Positions 39,080 through 46,900 of a stretch of 64,000 nt of DNA are shown here, piece after piece. The notes beneath the pieces were generated by a model that did no database searches, was not told the origin of the DNA, and saw only the letters and a program-made list of their open reading frames with translations. Position numbers and translations under genes: made by a program. Where the stretch lies: contig NZ_SGXJ01000004.1 in assembly GCF_004216905.1 (NCBI RefSeq), positions 62,001-126,000 on the forward strand, given 5' to 3'. The stretch is from Kribbella sp. VKM Ac-2569 (GTDB taxonomy: Bacteria; Actinomycetota; Actinomycetes; Propionibacteriales; Kribbellaceae). Every line of letters starts with the position of its first letter. Within the stretch, counting starts at the first letter, position 1.

Positions 39080-39802
39080 ATGAGCTTTCTGGAGCGGATC
39101 GAGGAGCGGCCCGGGGCAGCTGAGTTGCGTGCGGCGTCGTACCGGATGCTGGGGCTGAAACGCGGCGCGACCTGCGTCGATGTCGCGTGCGGAGCGGGTC
39201 ATGCGGTCGCCGAGCTGGCGAAGAAGGGCCTGAAGGTGACCGGGGTCGACGCCGATCCCGACGCGATCGACGTGGCCCGGGAGCGGGTGCCCGGGGCGGT
39301 GTTTCACGTGGCACATTCCGACGAGCTGCCGCTCGAGGACGAGTCGATGGACGGCTACCGCGCGTTACGGCTGTTCCATCTGCTCGAGGATTCCGCTCCG
39401 ACGGTGGCCGAGGCCTATCGGGTACTACGTCCTAGCGGGCGGATCGTACTCGGCGGGCAGGATTACGGCTTCATCCTGATCGACAGCTCCGACCAGGACC
39501 TGACCGACGTGATCCGCCTCGGCCTCGAGTCCCGCACGGTCTCTCCGCGTGCCACGCGCACCCTGCGTGACGTTCTCCTCGACACCGGCTTCACCGACGT
39601 CGAGGTCGCCGTACACACAGAAGTCGTCACCGATTACCAACAGATGGCTCCGCAGCTCAACAGCGCCGCGGAAGCCGCCGTCGACAAGGCCCTGATCACC
39701 CAGGAGGACGCCGCCGGCTGGCTCAGGGAACAGGCCGGCCGCGGCCGCCGGGACCGCTTCCTCGCCGTCCTTCCGACACTTCTTGTCGGAGGACGCCGGT
39801 AG
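39080..39802 (+). CDS. class I SAM-dependent methyltransferase
   Basis: A 240-residue methyltransferase. SAM motif I VDVACGAGHAVAEL lies at about residues 37-50, motif II VTGVDADPDAIDVAR near 57, and YRALRLFHLLED with RVLRPSGRIVLGGQDYG are the later motifs. The N-terminus (FLERIEERPGAAELRAASYRML) is a helical lid common to UbiE-like small-molecule methyltransferases. The substrate is unknown. ATG 39080 is preferred over GTG 39071. The palindrome just upstream suggests regulated expression, separate from the FemX operon. Confidence 0.88.
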   Translation: MSFLERIEERPGAAELRAASYRMLGLKRGATCVDVACGAGHAVAELAKKGLKVTGVDADPDAIDVARERVPGAVFHVAHSDELPLEDESMDGYRALRLFHLLEDSAPTVAEAYRVLRPSGRIVLGGQDYGFILIDSSDQDLTDVIRLGLESRTVSPRATRTLRDVLLDTGFTDVEVAVHTEVVTDYQQMAPQLNSAAEAAVDKALITQEDAAGWLREQAGRGRRDRFLAVLPTLLVGGRR

Positions 39803-39812
39803 CGTGCGGCAG

Positions 39813-40184
39813 ATGGACCACAAATACGCGTTGAAAGGCGTCGTACTGGACGCGCCCGACCCGCGAGCGCTCGGTGAGTTCTACAGTCGGGTGCTCGGTT
39901 GGAAACTGAATGCCCACGACGACACGTGGGTCACGGCGACCGACCCCGACGGCACGACCGGCTTGTCGTTCCAGCTGGAGCCGAACTATCAGCCGCCCAG
40001 CTGGCCGAGTCAGACCGACATCCAGCAGATGCAGCTACACCTGGACATCCTGGTGGACGACCTGGAGTCGGCGCACCAGCGGGCGATGGACGCCGGGGCG
40101 CGGCTGATGGAGTTCCAGCCACAGCCCGACGTCCGGGTGTACGCCGACCCGGTCGGTCACATCTTCTGCTTCTTCACCGCTTGA
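39813..40184 (+). CDS. VOC/glyoxalase superfamily protein
   Basis: A 123-residue vicinal-oxygen-chelate protein: KGVVLDAPDPRALGEFYSRVLGWKL at the start, QLHLDILVDDLESAHQRAMDAGARL in the middle and VYADPVGHIFCFFTA at the end, the usual two beta-alpha-beta-beta-beta modules. Such proteins are glyoxalases, dioxygenases or antibiotic-binding proteins; the role here is open. The stop overlaps the 3' end of the convergent SqdB-like gene by 11 bp. Confidence 0.9.
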   Translation: MDHKYALKGVVLDAPDPRALGEFYSRVLGWKLNAHDDTWVTATDPDGTTGLSFQLEPNYQPPSWPSQTDIQQMQLHLDILVDDLESAHQRAMDAGARLMEFQPQPDVRVYADPVGHIFCFFTA

Positions 40185-41328
40185 GGTGGCCCTGCCAGCG
40201 AACTGTCGGCAGTAGCGCGGCTGCGTCGACGCGGTCCTTGTTGGCCGAGACGATGTCGAACATCGACTCGATCAGGGTGTCCGACAGCAGGTGCGGCTGG
40301 AGGCCGAGGCCGACCAGACCGGTGTGCTTGACGTTGTAGTAGTGCTCGGCCTGCTCGACACGTGGGTTGTCCAGGTGCTCGACCTGGACCGGGCCGGGGA
40401 AGCACTCGGCGACCAGGCCGGCGAGCTGCGACACCGAGTAGCTCTCGGTCATCTGGTTGAAGACCCGGAACTCGCCCGCGTCCGCAGGGTTCTCCACCGC
40501 GAGCCGGATGCACTCGACGGTGTCCCGGATGTCCAGGAACCCGCGGGTCTGCCCGCCGCTGCCGTAGACAGTCAGCGGCTCTCCGAGGACGGCCTGGATG
40601 ACGAACCGGTTGAGTACCGTGCCGAACACGGCGTCGTAGTCGAACCGCGTCGCCAGCCGCGCGTCCATCACGGTCTGGTCGGTCTGCTGCCCGTACACCA
40701 CGCCCTGGTTGAGGTCAGTGACGCGCATCCCCCAGATCCGGCAGCCGAACTCGAGGTTGTGCGAGTCGTGCACCTTACTGAGGTGGTAGAACGAGCCCGG
40801 CTTCTTCGGGTAGAGCATCCGGTCCTTGCGGCCGTTGTGCTCGACCTCCAGCCAGCCTTCCTCGATATCGATGTTCGGCGTGCCGTACTCACCCATCGTG
40901 CCGAGCTTCACCAGGTGGATGTCCGGGTTGGTCTCGGCGATGGCGTACATCAGGTTCAGCGTGCCGACCACGTTGTTGTGCTGGGTGTAGACAGCGTGTT
41001 CGCGGTCGATCATCGAGTACGGCGCGGCGCGCTGCTCGGCGAAGTGCACGATCGCGTCCGGCGCGAACTCCCGCACGACCCGGTAGACGAAGTCCGCGTC
41101 GAGCAGATCCCCGACGTACGCCGGGATCCGCCGGCCGGAGACCTCTTCCCAGGCCGCCACCCGGCTTTCGAGATCCTCGATCGGGACCAGACTCTGGACG
41201 CCCAGCTCGCGGTCGTAACCACGCCGGGCCATGTTGTCGAGCACGGCCGTGTCATGGCCACGGTCGGAAAGGTGCAGTGCTGTCGGCCACCCCAGGTAGC
41301 CGTCACCGCCCAGGACGAGTACGCGCAC
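40174..41328 (-). CDS. SqdB-like NAD-dependent epimerase (UDP-sulfoquinovose synthase type)
   Basis: A 384-residue extended SDR. NAD motif GGDGYLG is at residues 8-14. TMGEYGTPNIDIEEG near 148 and KKPGSFYHLSKVHDSHN near 183, containing YxxxK, are hallmark stretches of SQD1/SqdB, as is DLNQGVVYGQQT. SqdB joins sulfite to UDP-glucose to make UDP-sulfoquinovose, the head group donor for sulfolipid. No SqdX-like glycosyltransferase is adjacent, and actinobacterial homologues may make a different nucleotide sugar, so the exact product is uncertain. It faces the GtrA gene across a 156-bp divergent spacer with no clear operator. Confidence 0.87.
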   Translation of the reverse strand: MRVLVLGGDGYLGWPTALHLSDRGHDTAVLDNMARRGYDRELGVQSLVPIEDLESRVAAWEEVSGRRIPAYVGDLLDADFVYRVVREFAPDAIVHFAEQRAAPYSMIDREHAVYTQHNNVVGTLNLMYAIAETNPDIHLVKLGTMGEYGTPNIDIEEGWLEVEHNGRKDRMLYPKKPGSFYHLSKVHDSHNLEFGCRIWGMRVTDLNQGVVYGQQTDQTVMDARLATRFDYDAVFGTVLNRFVIQAVLGEPLTVYGSGGQTRGFLDIRDTVECIRLAVENPADAGEFRVFNQMTESYSVSQLAGLVAECFPGPVQVEHLDNPRVEQAEHYYNVKHTGLVGLGLQPHLLSDTLIESMFDIVSANKDRVDAAALLPTVRWQGHLKR

Positions 41329-41484
41329 GGTTCGGCCGCCTTCCGTCGGGAAACGTCGTCACCCTCCTTCCTATCCCGAGTACCCACTCCAGTAACGTGA
41401 CCAGCCCCACCTATTCGCTGGCAATCGGCTGAGAATTCCCGGCGTACTGCCGCTGGCTGGTGCGGGGGTGCACAATAGGCGGCG

Positions 41485-41946
41485 ATGCGCGTTCTCACCA
41501 AGGCCTATCTCTCCCGCAGCCGATTGTTGCTGTGGGCGAAGTATTCGGCATCCTCCGTGATCGCCACCGTGGTCAGCCAGGTGGCGTTCGCTCTGTGTTA
41601 CTGGTTCGGCACGGCGGCGATCGTCGCATCGCTGGTCGCCTGGCTCTCCGGTGCGATCCCGAACTACGTGCTGAATCGCCGCTGGACGTGGGGCCGCAGC
41701 GGGCAGAAGTTGCCGTACACAATCATCGTGGTCGGGTCGGCGGTCATGGCCGCGGTGGTCACGTCGGTGACCGACCACCTGGTGCAGCCGATCGAGTCCC
41801 ACGCGTGGCAGACGCTGCTGGTGACCGGGTCGTACCTCGCGACCTACGCGGTGCTGTTCATTGTGAAGTTCGTGCTGTTCGACCGGCTGGTGTTCGCCAA
41901 GACTGTTTCCGACCCCGCCGAAGTACGTACTCCCGTAGCCACGTAG
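41485..41946 (+). CDS. GtrA family membrane protein
   Basis: A 153-residue protein with four membrane helices and the GtrA signature WLSGAIPNYVLNRRWTWGRSG near residue 53, then a final helix ending KFVLFDRLVFA. GtrA-like proteins are thought to help flip polyprenyl-linked sugars across the membrane. Its 3' end overlaps by 89 bp the convergent glycosyltransferase gene, whose GT2 domain could make the polyprenyl-sugar substrate, so the two probably work on the same cell-surface glycan. Confidence 0.88.
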   Translation: MRVLTKAYLSRSRLLLWAKYSASSVIATVVSQVAFALCYWFGTAAIVASLVAWLSGAIPNYVLNRRWTWGRSGQKLPYTIIVVGSAVMAAVVTSVTDHLVQPIESHAWQTLLVTGSYLATYAVLFIVKFVLFDRLVFAKTVSDPAEVRTPVAT

Positions 41947-44038
41947 TCGTCATCACCCGCCCGTAGTTCGCGCCGTACACGACACCCGGGCCCTTCTTAC
42001 TGCTCCCGTCGCCACGCCGGCGCATCGTCATCGGCAACTCGACCACGCGAGCACCTAGCGCGAGCGCGCCCAGAAGCAGCTCCGACGACTGGTATTGCGG
42101 CTCACGCAACGTCACCGCTGTCGCGAGTTCAGCTCTCATCGCGCGGAACCCGAACGACGTGTCGGTCAGCTTCTTGCGCGTCAGGATCGACGCGAGTACG
42201 GCGAACACCCGGACGCCGACCCAGCGCAGCCGGCTGTCCGCGTCCTCCGCCCCGAGGCGGCGCGACCCGGTGACGAAGTCGGCCCGGTCGAGCAGGATCG
42301 GCTCCAGGAGGGTCTCCAACTCGCCGTTGTCGTACTGACCGTCCGCGTCCGTTGTGACGACGTACTGCGCTCCGCCTTGTGCTGCCAGGTGGTACCCGAG
42401 CCGCAGCGCTGCGCCCTGGCCACGGTTGCTTGGGGCAACACACACGTACGCCCCGTGTTCACGGGCGATTTCGGCGGTGTTGTCGGTGGCGCCGTCCACG
42501 ACGACCAGGACGTCGACCGGGAGGCCGGCGCAGGTACGCGGCATGTCGGTGAGCACCGGACCGATGCCGTCGGCCTCGTTGTACGCGGCGATGACTACGA
42601 CGACCGGGGCGAAGTTCGGTGTGTCCTTTATTGCTTCGGAATCCACGGCGTCCGGGAAGTCCGCCATCGCAGGTCGTGCCTGGTCCTTGCCGAGCAGTGC
42701 CCGGAGACCGATGGCACCTGCTAACGGGAAGAACACCAGTCCGGGCAGTTGGTAGCGCCAGGAGAACTCGAACGCAGCTGAGCCGAGCAGGAGGATCACA
42801 CCGGCCGCTACAGGGAACAGTGTGGCCGACCGGAACTCCTTAGCCCTTGCTACTGCAGCAAGAGCGATCAGCACGCACAGTGCGAGCAGTGTGCCGGACG
42901 TGTAGCCGCCGTGGAGCTGGTAGGCGCGCAGAATGACCGCAGGTACGTGGGAGACGTGTGGCTCGGACCCTCCCCATTTCACTGCAGCCTCTGTGGTGTT
43001 GGGGTCTTTGAGGTTCGGGTAGGTCAGCTGGAACTGCCAGCGGTCCAGCGGTACGTCGTCGGGTGAGGTGGTGCGTGTGGGCGCGAAACCCTTCGCGAAG
43101 TCCTTCAGCGCCGCCCACGTCACGTCCAGCGGCTGGTGCTTGATCACGAGGTGCGCGAACTCAGTCGCCAGTTGCCGCTTCGTCGTACCTGGTGGAAGCG
43201 GGCCGGGCCAGTTCGGGTCGCCGTAGTGGTTGTGGGCGTAGCTGTCGACGCCGAGGCGTTGGCCGAGCGGTTCCTTCGGGCAGAACAGCCGCGTGCCCTC
43301 GTTCAGCGGGAGCTTGTCGCAGTTGGCGACCGTGGCGGTCCGCCCGTACAGGACCTGGTTCTCAGCGCCGGTGAACCCCCAACGTCCCGTTTCCGCGTGG
43401 TAGTACCCGGCGTACGCGGCGAAGACGACACCGAATCCTGCGACGGCGGCAGCGGTACGGCGTACGACATCAAGGCGACGTTTGCGCCAGGCGACGATCA
43501 GGTAGAGCACTACTGCGATCAGCAGGACCAGGCCGATCGCGCGCACCGTGAAGGCTGCGCCGACCAGTACGCCGACGACGCCCGCGCGGCCCCAGCTCGG
43601 CACGCCCTTGGCGAGGAGGAGCCAGAGGATCGCCACCAGGATCACGTCGAACGTGGTCTCGGCCATGATGTTCTGCTCGATCTGCACCTGGTACGCGTCG
43701 AGCAGGATCGGTGCGGCGGCGAACGCGGCCAGCCAGCGGTAGACGGTGAGCCTGCGCGCCAGTGCGTAGATCGCGACACCGAGAAGCAGGCCGGCGAGGT
43801 GCTGGACGATCACGACGAAGGTCAGTCCGCCGATCGCCACCAGCGGGCCGAGCACGAAGTCGTACCCGATCGGGTTCAGCTGGTCCGGGCTCAGCTTGCC
43901 CATGTTGGTCAGGTACTGGACGGAGTCGGTGTAGATGATCGCGGGCCGGTACGCGACGGTCGCGAGGACACGCAGTACCAGACCCGCCACCAGGAAGACG
44001 GCCAGCAGCCAGTGCTTCCTCAGGACCCTTTGAATCAC
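41858..44038 (-). CDS. membrane glycosyltransferase fused to a GT2 domain
   Basis: A 726-residue two-part protein. Residues about 10-455 form a polytopic membrane domain resembling GT-C/PMT family enzymes that use polyprenyl-phosphate sugars (an acidic TDSVQYL in the first extracellular loop, then about ten helices). Residues about 475-710 form a soluble GT2 domain like dolichyl-phosphate mannose synthase: VVVVIAAYNEADGIGPVL, DVLVVVDGATDNT, TTDADGQYDNGELE with the DxD motif, and FGFRAMRAEL. The fusion would both make and use the lipid-linked sugar. GTG 44038 overlaps the upstream stop by GTGA; an earlier GTG at 44059 is possible. Confidence 0.87.
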   Translation of the reverse strand: MIQRVLRKHWLLAVFLVAGLVLRVLATVAYRPAIIYTDSVQYLTNMGKLSPDQLNPIGYDFVLGPLVAIGGLTFVVIVQHLAGLLLGVAIYALARRLTVYRWLAAFAAAPILLDAYQVQIEQNIMAETTFDVILVAILWLLLAKGVPSWGRAGVVGVLVGAAFTVRAIGLVLLIAVVLYLIVAWRKRRLDVVRRTAAAVAGFGVVFAAYAGYYHAETGRWGFTGAENQVLYGRTATVANCDKLPLNEGTRLFCPKEPLGQRLGVDSYAHNHYGDPNWPGPLPPGTTKRQLATEFAHLVIKHQPLDVTWAALKDFAKGFAPTRTTSPDDVPLDRWQFQLTYPNLKDPNTTEAAVKWGGSEPHVSHVPAVILRAYQLHGGYTSGTLLALCVLIALAAVARAKEFRSATLFPVAAGVILLLGSAAFEFSWRYQLPGLVFFPLAGAIGLRALLGKDQARPAMADFPDAVDSEAIKDTPNFAPVVVVIAAYNEADGIGPVLTDMPRTCAGLPVDVLVVVDGATDNTAEIAREHGAYVCVAPSNRGQGAALRLGYHLAAQGGAQYVVTTDADGQYDNGELETLLEPILLDRADFVTGSRRLGAEDADSRLRWVGVRVFAVLASILTRKKLTDTSFGFRAMRAELATAVTLREPQYQSSELLLGALALGARVVELPMTMRRRGDGSSKKGPGVVYGANYGRVMTTTWLREYVLRRGRKQSWRTPAGRTARTSQ

Positions 44039-44934
44039 TGCTCTTTGAAGTAGTGCCACGTCCGGGCCAGACCGTCTTCCAACGAAACCGTCGGTTGGTA
44101 GCCGAGATCGTTGGTGATGTCCACGACCACAGCCGGCATCTCACCCGCCGGCGCGTCGATGTGCTCGGCCGGCACCGGGCATCCGGTCACCGCCCGCACC
44201 GCGTCGATCATCTCGAGCACCGACACCGACCGCCCGGACCCGATGATCGCCCGCCCGTCGTACTTGCTGTCGAGCGCGAGCAGTACGCCGTTCACCACGT
44301 CGTCGATGAAGACCAGATCCCGCCGCTGCTTCCCGTCGCCGTACACCCGCACGCCGGTCCCGCTCAGCGCCGCCCGCATCATCCGCGGCACGAAGCTGTC
44401 CTTGTGCGACATCCCCGGCCCGTACACATTGGTGAACCGCAGCGCCGCGGTCGCCATCCCGTAACTCCCCGAGTACGCCGACAGCAACATCTCACCCGCC
44501 GCCTTCGTCGCTCCGTACGGCGTCAACGGCCGCAACGGAAGGTCCGCGGTGATGGTCGACGTACCGACATCACCCACGACCGCATTGGTCGACGCCAGCA
44601 CGAACCGGTCCACGCCACTACCGCGGCTCAACTCCAGCAGCACCTGCGTGATCGTCACGTTCTGCGCGAAGGTCTGCATCGGCGCATCCACCGACCGCAA
44701 CACCGACGTCAACGCCGCCAGATGCACCACCGCCGTAGGCCGCGTCTCGAACGCCGCAATACAGGTCTCCTGCTCCGCAAGATCCCCCGTCACCACCTGC
44801 ACCCCGTCATCCCACGAGGAATCCGGCGGCTCCCGATCCACCGCAGTAACCAACACCCCCCGCCCCCGCAGGACGGCCACCACGGCACGCCCGATGAACC
44901 CCGAGGCCCCGGTGACCAGCACACGTCCGTCCAT
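44035..44934 (-). CDS. NAD-dependent epimerase/dehydratase
   Basis: A 299-residue extended SDR. NAD motif GASGFIG is at residues 9-15, the catalytic pair in PYGATKAAGEM (YxxxK) near 140, RFTNVYGPGM near 167 and RDLVFIDDVVNGVLLAL near 212, all standard for UDP-glucose 4-epimerase-like enzymes. It should convert a nucleotide sugar. It is translationally coupled to the glycosyltransferase fusion downstream, which implies that it supplies the sugar donor. Longer frames upstream were rejected because they overlap the next gene without similarity. Confidence 0.9.
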   Translation of the reverse strand: MDGRVLVTGASGFIGRAVVAVLRGRGVLVTAVDREPPDSSWDDGVQVVTGDLAEQETCIAAFETRPTAVVHLAALTSVLRSVDAPMQTFAQNVTITQVLLELSRGSGVDRFVLASTNAVVGDVGTSTITADLPLRPLTPYGATKAAGEMLLSAYSGSYGMATAALRFTNVYGPGMSHKDSFVPRMMRAALSGTGVRVYGDGKQRRDLVFIDDVVNGVLLALDSKYDGRAIIGSGRSVSVLEMIDAVRAVTGCPVPAEHIDAPAGEMPAVVVDITNDLGYQPTVSLEDGLARTWHYFKEQ

Positions 44935-44959
44935 ACGCTCCAACCTACCCGCGCTCGTC

Positions 44960-45904
44960 TCAGGCCGAGAGCCCGGCGGCCACCTCTGCCCGGAGCGCGG
45001 GGATGAGTGCAGCGAGTTGCTCCAACTGGTCATACAGGCTGGGGAAGTCGAGAGCTGCCGGGCGGAGCACGAGGTGGCGTGCACCTGCGGCGAGATAGCG
45101 GGCGAGATCTCGCTGCACCTGTGCCGGCGTACCTGAGACCACGGCCTGAATCTTCTCGAGTTCCTCTGCCGGCAAGCCGTAGGTGGCTCGGGCGTACTCG
45201 TCGACAGAGTCCTCCCCGACGCGCACCGTGACGAACAGGGCGGGAGTGATGTCGTTCCCGTCACGACCCGCCTCCGTGGCGGCCAGTCGTACGTCAGCGA
45301 GACCGGCGCGGTAGTCCGCGGGATCGGGTGGATAGGGCAACCAGCCGTCGTACAGCCGGCCGGTTCGAGCCAGAGCCGCGGGAGTGGCGCCGCCGAGCCA
45401 GATCGGCGGACCATCCGGACGGTACGGCGAGGTCGCCGGCGGCAGGTCGTCGAAGCGCAGAATCTCCCCGTGGTACGAGCGTTCACCGGCCCAGAGCGCT
45501 CGCCACAGCGAAACCGTCTCGTCGAGCCGGGCGAAGCGACGCTCCCAGGGCACCTCGGACAGCGCGTAGAACGGCCGCCCGAACCGCCCGGGGAACCCGG
45601 CGCCGACGGCAACGACCAGCCGGCCGCCGGAGAGCAGGTCGATCGAGGCCACCGACTGCGCGACCTGGACCGGTCGGCGCAGGAACGGGAGCAACGCGCC
45701 GGTCCCCAGCGTCACCTGCTCGGTCGCGGACGCGAGGGCGGCGAGCATGGTCAGCGCCTCGATCCGCGGACTGATCAACGAGTCGTTGACGAACAACGAG
45801 GAGAAGCCCAGCCGCTCGGCGCGCCGGGCGAACGCGATCAGCTCCCGCGGGTCGCCACCGCCCCACTGCGCCTGGCCGGTCGGGAGAAGGATGCCGATGT
45901 CCAT
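44960..45904 (-). CDS. LLM class (F420-type) oxidoreductase
   Basis: A 314-residue luciferase-like monooxygenase-fold protein: MDIGILLPTGQAQWGG, LIAFARRAERLGFSSLFVNDSLI, LATEQVTLGTGALLPFLRRP-like strands and GGRLVVAVGAGFPG are the typical signatures of F420- or FMN-dependent members. PPIWLGGATPAALARTGRLYDGWLP is the conserved C-terminal block. ATG 45904 is preferred over longer frames. It is divergent from an XRE regulator, with the dyad ATTCCC-N4-GGGAAT between them, so the regulator probably controls it. The substrate is unknown. Confidence 0.9.
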   Translation of the reverse strand: MDIGILLPTGQAQWGGGDPRELIAFARRAERLGFSSLFVNDSLISPRIEALTMLAALASATEQVTLGTGALLPFLRRPVQVAQSVASIDLLSGGRLVVAVGAGFPGRFGRPFYALSEVPWERRFARLDETVSLWRALWAGERSYHGEILRFDDLPPATSPYRPDGPPIWLGGATPAALARTGRLYDGWLPYPPDPADYRAGLADVRLAATEAGRDGNDITPALFVTVRVGEDSVDEYARATYGLPAEELEKIQAVVSGTPAQVQRDLARYLAAGARHLVLRPAALDFPSLYDQLEQLAALIPALRAEVAAGLSA

Positions 45905-45939
45905 GGGCAGGATGCTCCTGCGCCCCGGGCATCGCCACA

Positions 45940-45993
45940 ATTCCCTGCCGGGAATGGCGCTCCCACCGCCGCCGCGGCTATAACCAGTGCGTG
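45940..45993 (+). promoter_or_regulatory. operator dyad and leaderless promoter of the XRE gene
   Basis: ATTCCC-TGCC-GGGAAT at 45940-45955 is a perfect dyad between the divergent LLM oxidoreductase and XRE genes. TATAAC at 45979-45984 is an excellent -10 ending six bases before GTG 45991, so transcription should start at or next to the start codon and the mRNA is probably leaderless. Confidence 0.6.
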
Positions 45994-46731
45994 GACTTCC
46001 CCGCCGCACTCCGTCAGCACCGCAACCGGCGGCGTCTCAGCCAGCTCGAACTGGCCGTGCGGGCCGGCACCACCCAACGGCACCTGAGCTTCCTCGAGTC
46101 CGGACGGTCCGCGCCCGGACGGAACCTGGTGGTCCGGCTGGCCGAGTCGCTCGAGCTGCCGCTGCGCGACTGCAACGAACTCCTGCTCACCGCCGGCTAC
46201 GCCCCGGCGTCGCCCGAGCGCGGTCTGGAGGACCCCGACCTCGCGCCCGCCCGGGCAGCGCTCGGACACATCCTGGACAGTCACCTGCCGTATCCCGCCC
46301 TGATCGTCGACCGCGCCGGTGACCTGATCGCCGCGAACAGCGCGTTCGGCCTGCTGACCGAGGGCGCCGACCCCGGCCTGACCGGGCCCGGGAAGAACGT
46401 GTACCGGCTCGCCCTGCATCCGGACGGCCTGGCGCCGCGGATCGGCAACCTCGCGGAGTGGGCCCGCCACATCCTCCATCGGCTCGATCGCGACTCGGCG
46501 TTGTACGCCGAACTCTCGTCGTACGTTCCACCGCCGGACCAGGGCAGCGCGACGCTCGGTTTCGCCGTACCGCTGGAACTGCGGACGTCGCGCGGTGACC
46601 TCCGGCTGATGACAACGGTCACCACGTTCGCCACCGCCGTTGACGTCACCCTCAGCGAGCTGAAGCTGGAGGCGTTCCTCCCCGTCGACTCACCGACCGC
46701 GGAGGCGCTCCGGCAGTTCACCGCCGGGTAG
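45991..46731 (+). CDS. XRE-HTH regulator with MmyB-like ligand domain
   Basis: A 246-residue regulator. Residues about 5-60 are an XRE helix-turn-helix (LRQHRNRRRLSQLELAVRAGTTQRHLSFLESGRSAPGRNLV-type) and residues about 85-240 form a PAS-like MmyB ligand-binding domain (PALIVDRAGDLIAANSAFGLL). Such regulators in actinobacteria often control a neighbouring oxidoreductase, and fatty acids have been found as ligands in one case. Here the divergent LLM enzyme is the likely target. Confidence 0.9.
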   Translation: MDFPAALRQHRNRRRLSQLELAVRAGTTQRHLSFLESGRSAPGRNLVVRLAESLELPLRDCNELLLTAGYAPASPERGLEDPDLAPARAALGHILDSHLPYPALIVDRAGDLIAANSAFGLLTEGADPGLTGPGKNVYRLALHPDGLAPRIGNLAEWARHILHRLDRDSALYAELSSYVPPPDQGSATLGFAVPLELRTSRGDLRLMTTVTTFATAVDVTLSELKLEAFLPVDSPTAEALRQFTAG

Positions 46732-46808
46732 ATTCTGGTCCGCGACTGTCGGCGACGACGTCTTGACCAGGCGTGATCGGCGGGAGAGGATTCCCGCGAA
46801 ACGCGGGC

Positions 46809-46822
46809 TGACAACCTTGTCA
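46809..46822. promoter_or_regulatory. LacI-type operator upstream of GH92 gene
   Basis: TGACAA-CC-TTGTCA is a perfect 14-bp dyad 78 bp before the GH92 start, resembling LacI-family operators of actinobacterial sugar genes. A small hairpin CCCGCG-AAA-CGCGGG (46793-46807) abuts it. No LacI gene is in the window, so the repressor would act in trans. Confidence 0.5.
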
Positions 46823-46900
46823 TCGGGGCCGCGTGATCATTCGGTGCGCGGTCGGCCGTGGAACCGGGCGCCCGTGTGCCCGGCCGTACAAGGAGCGTAG

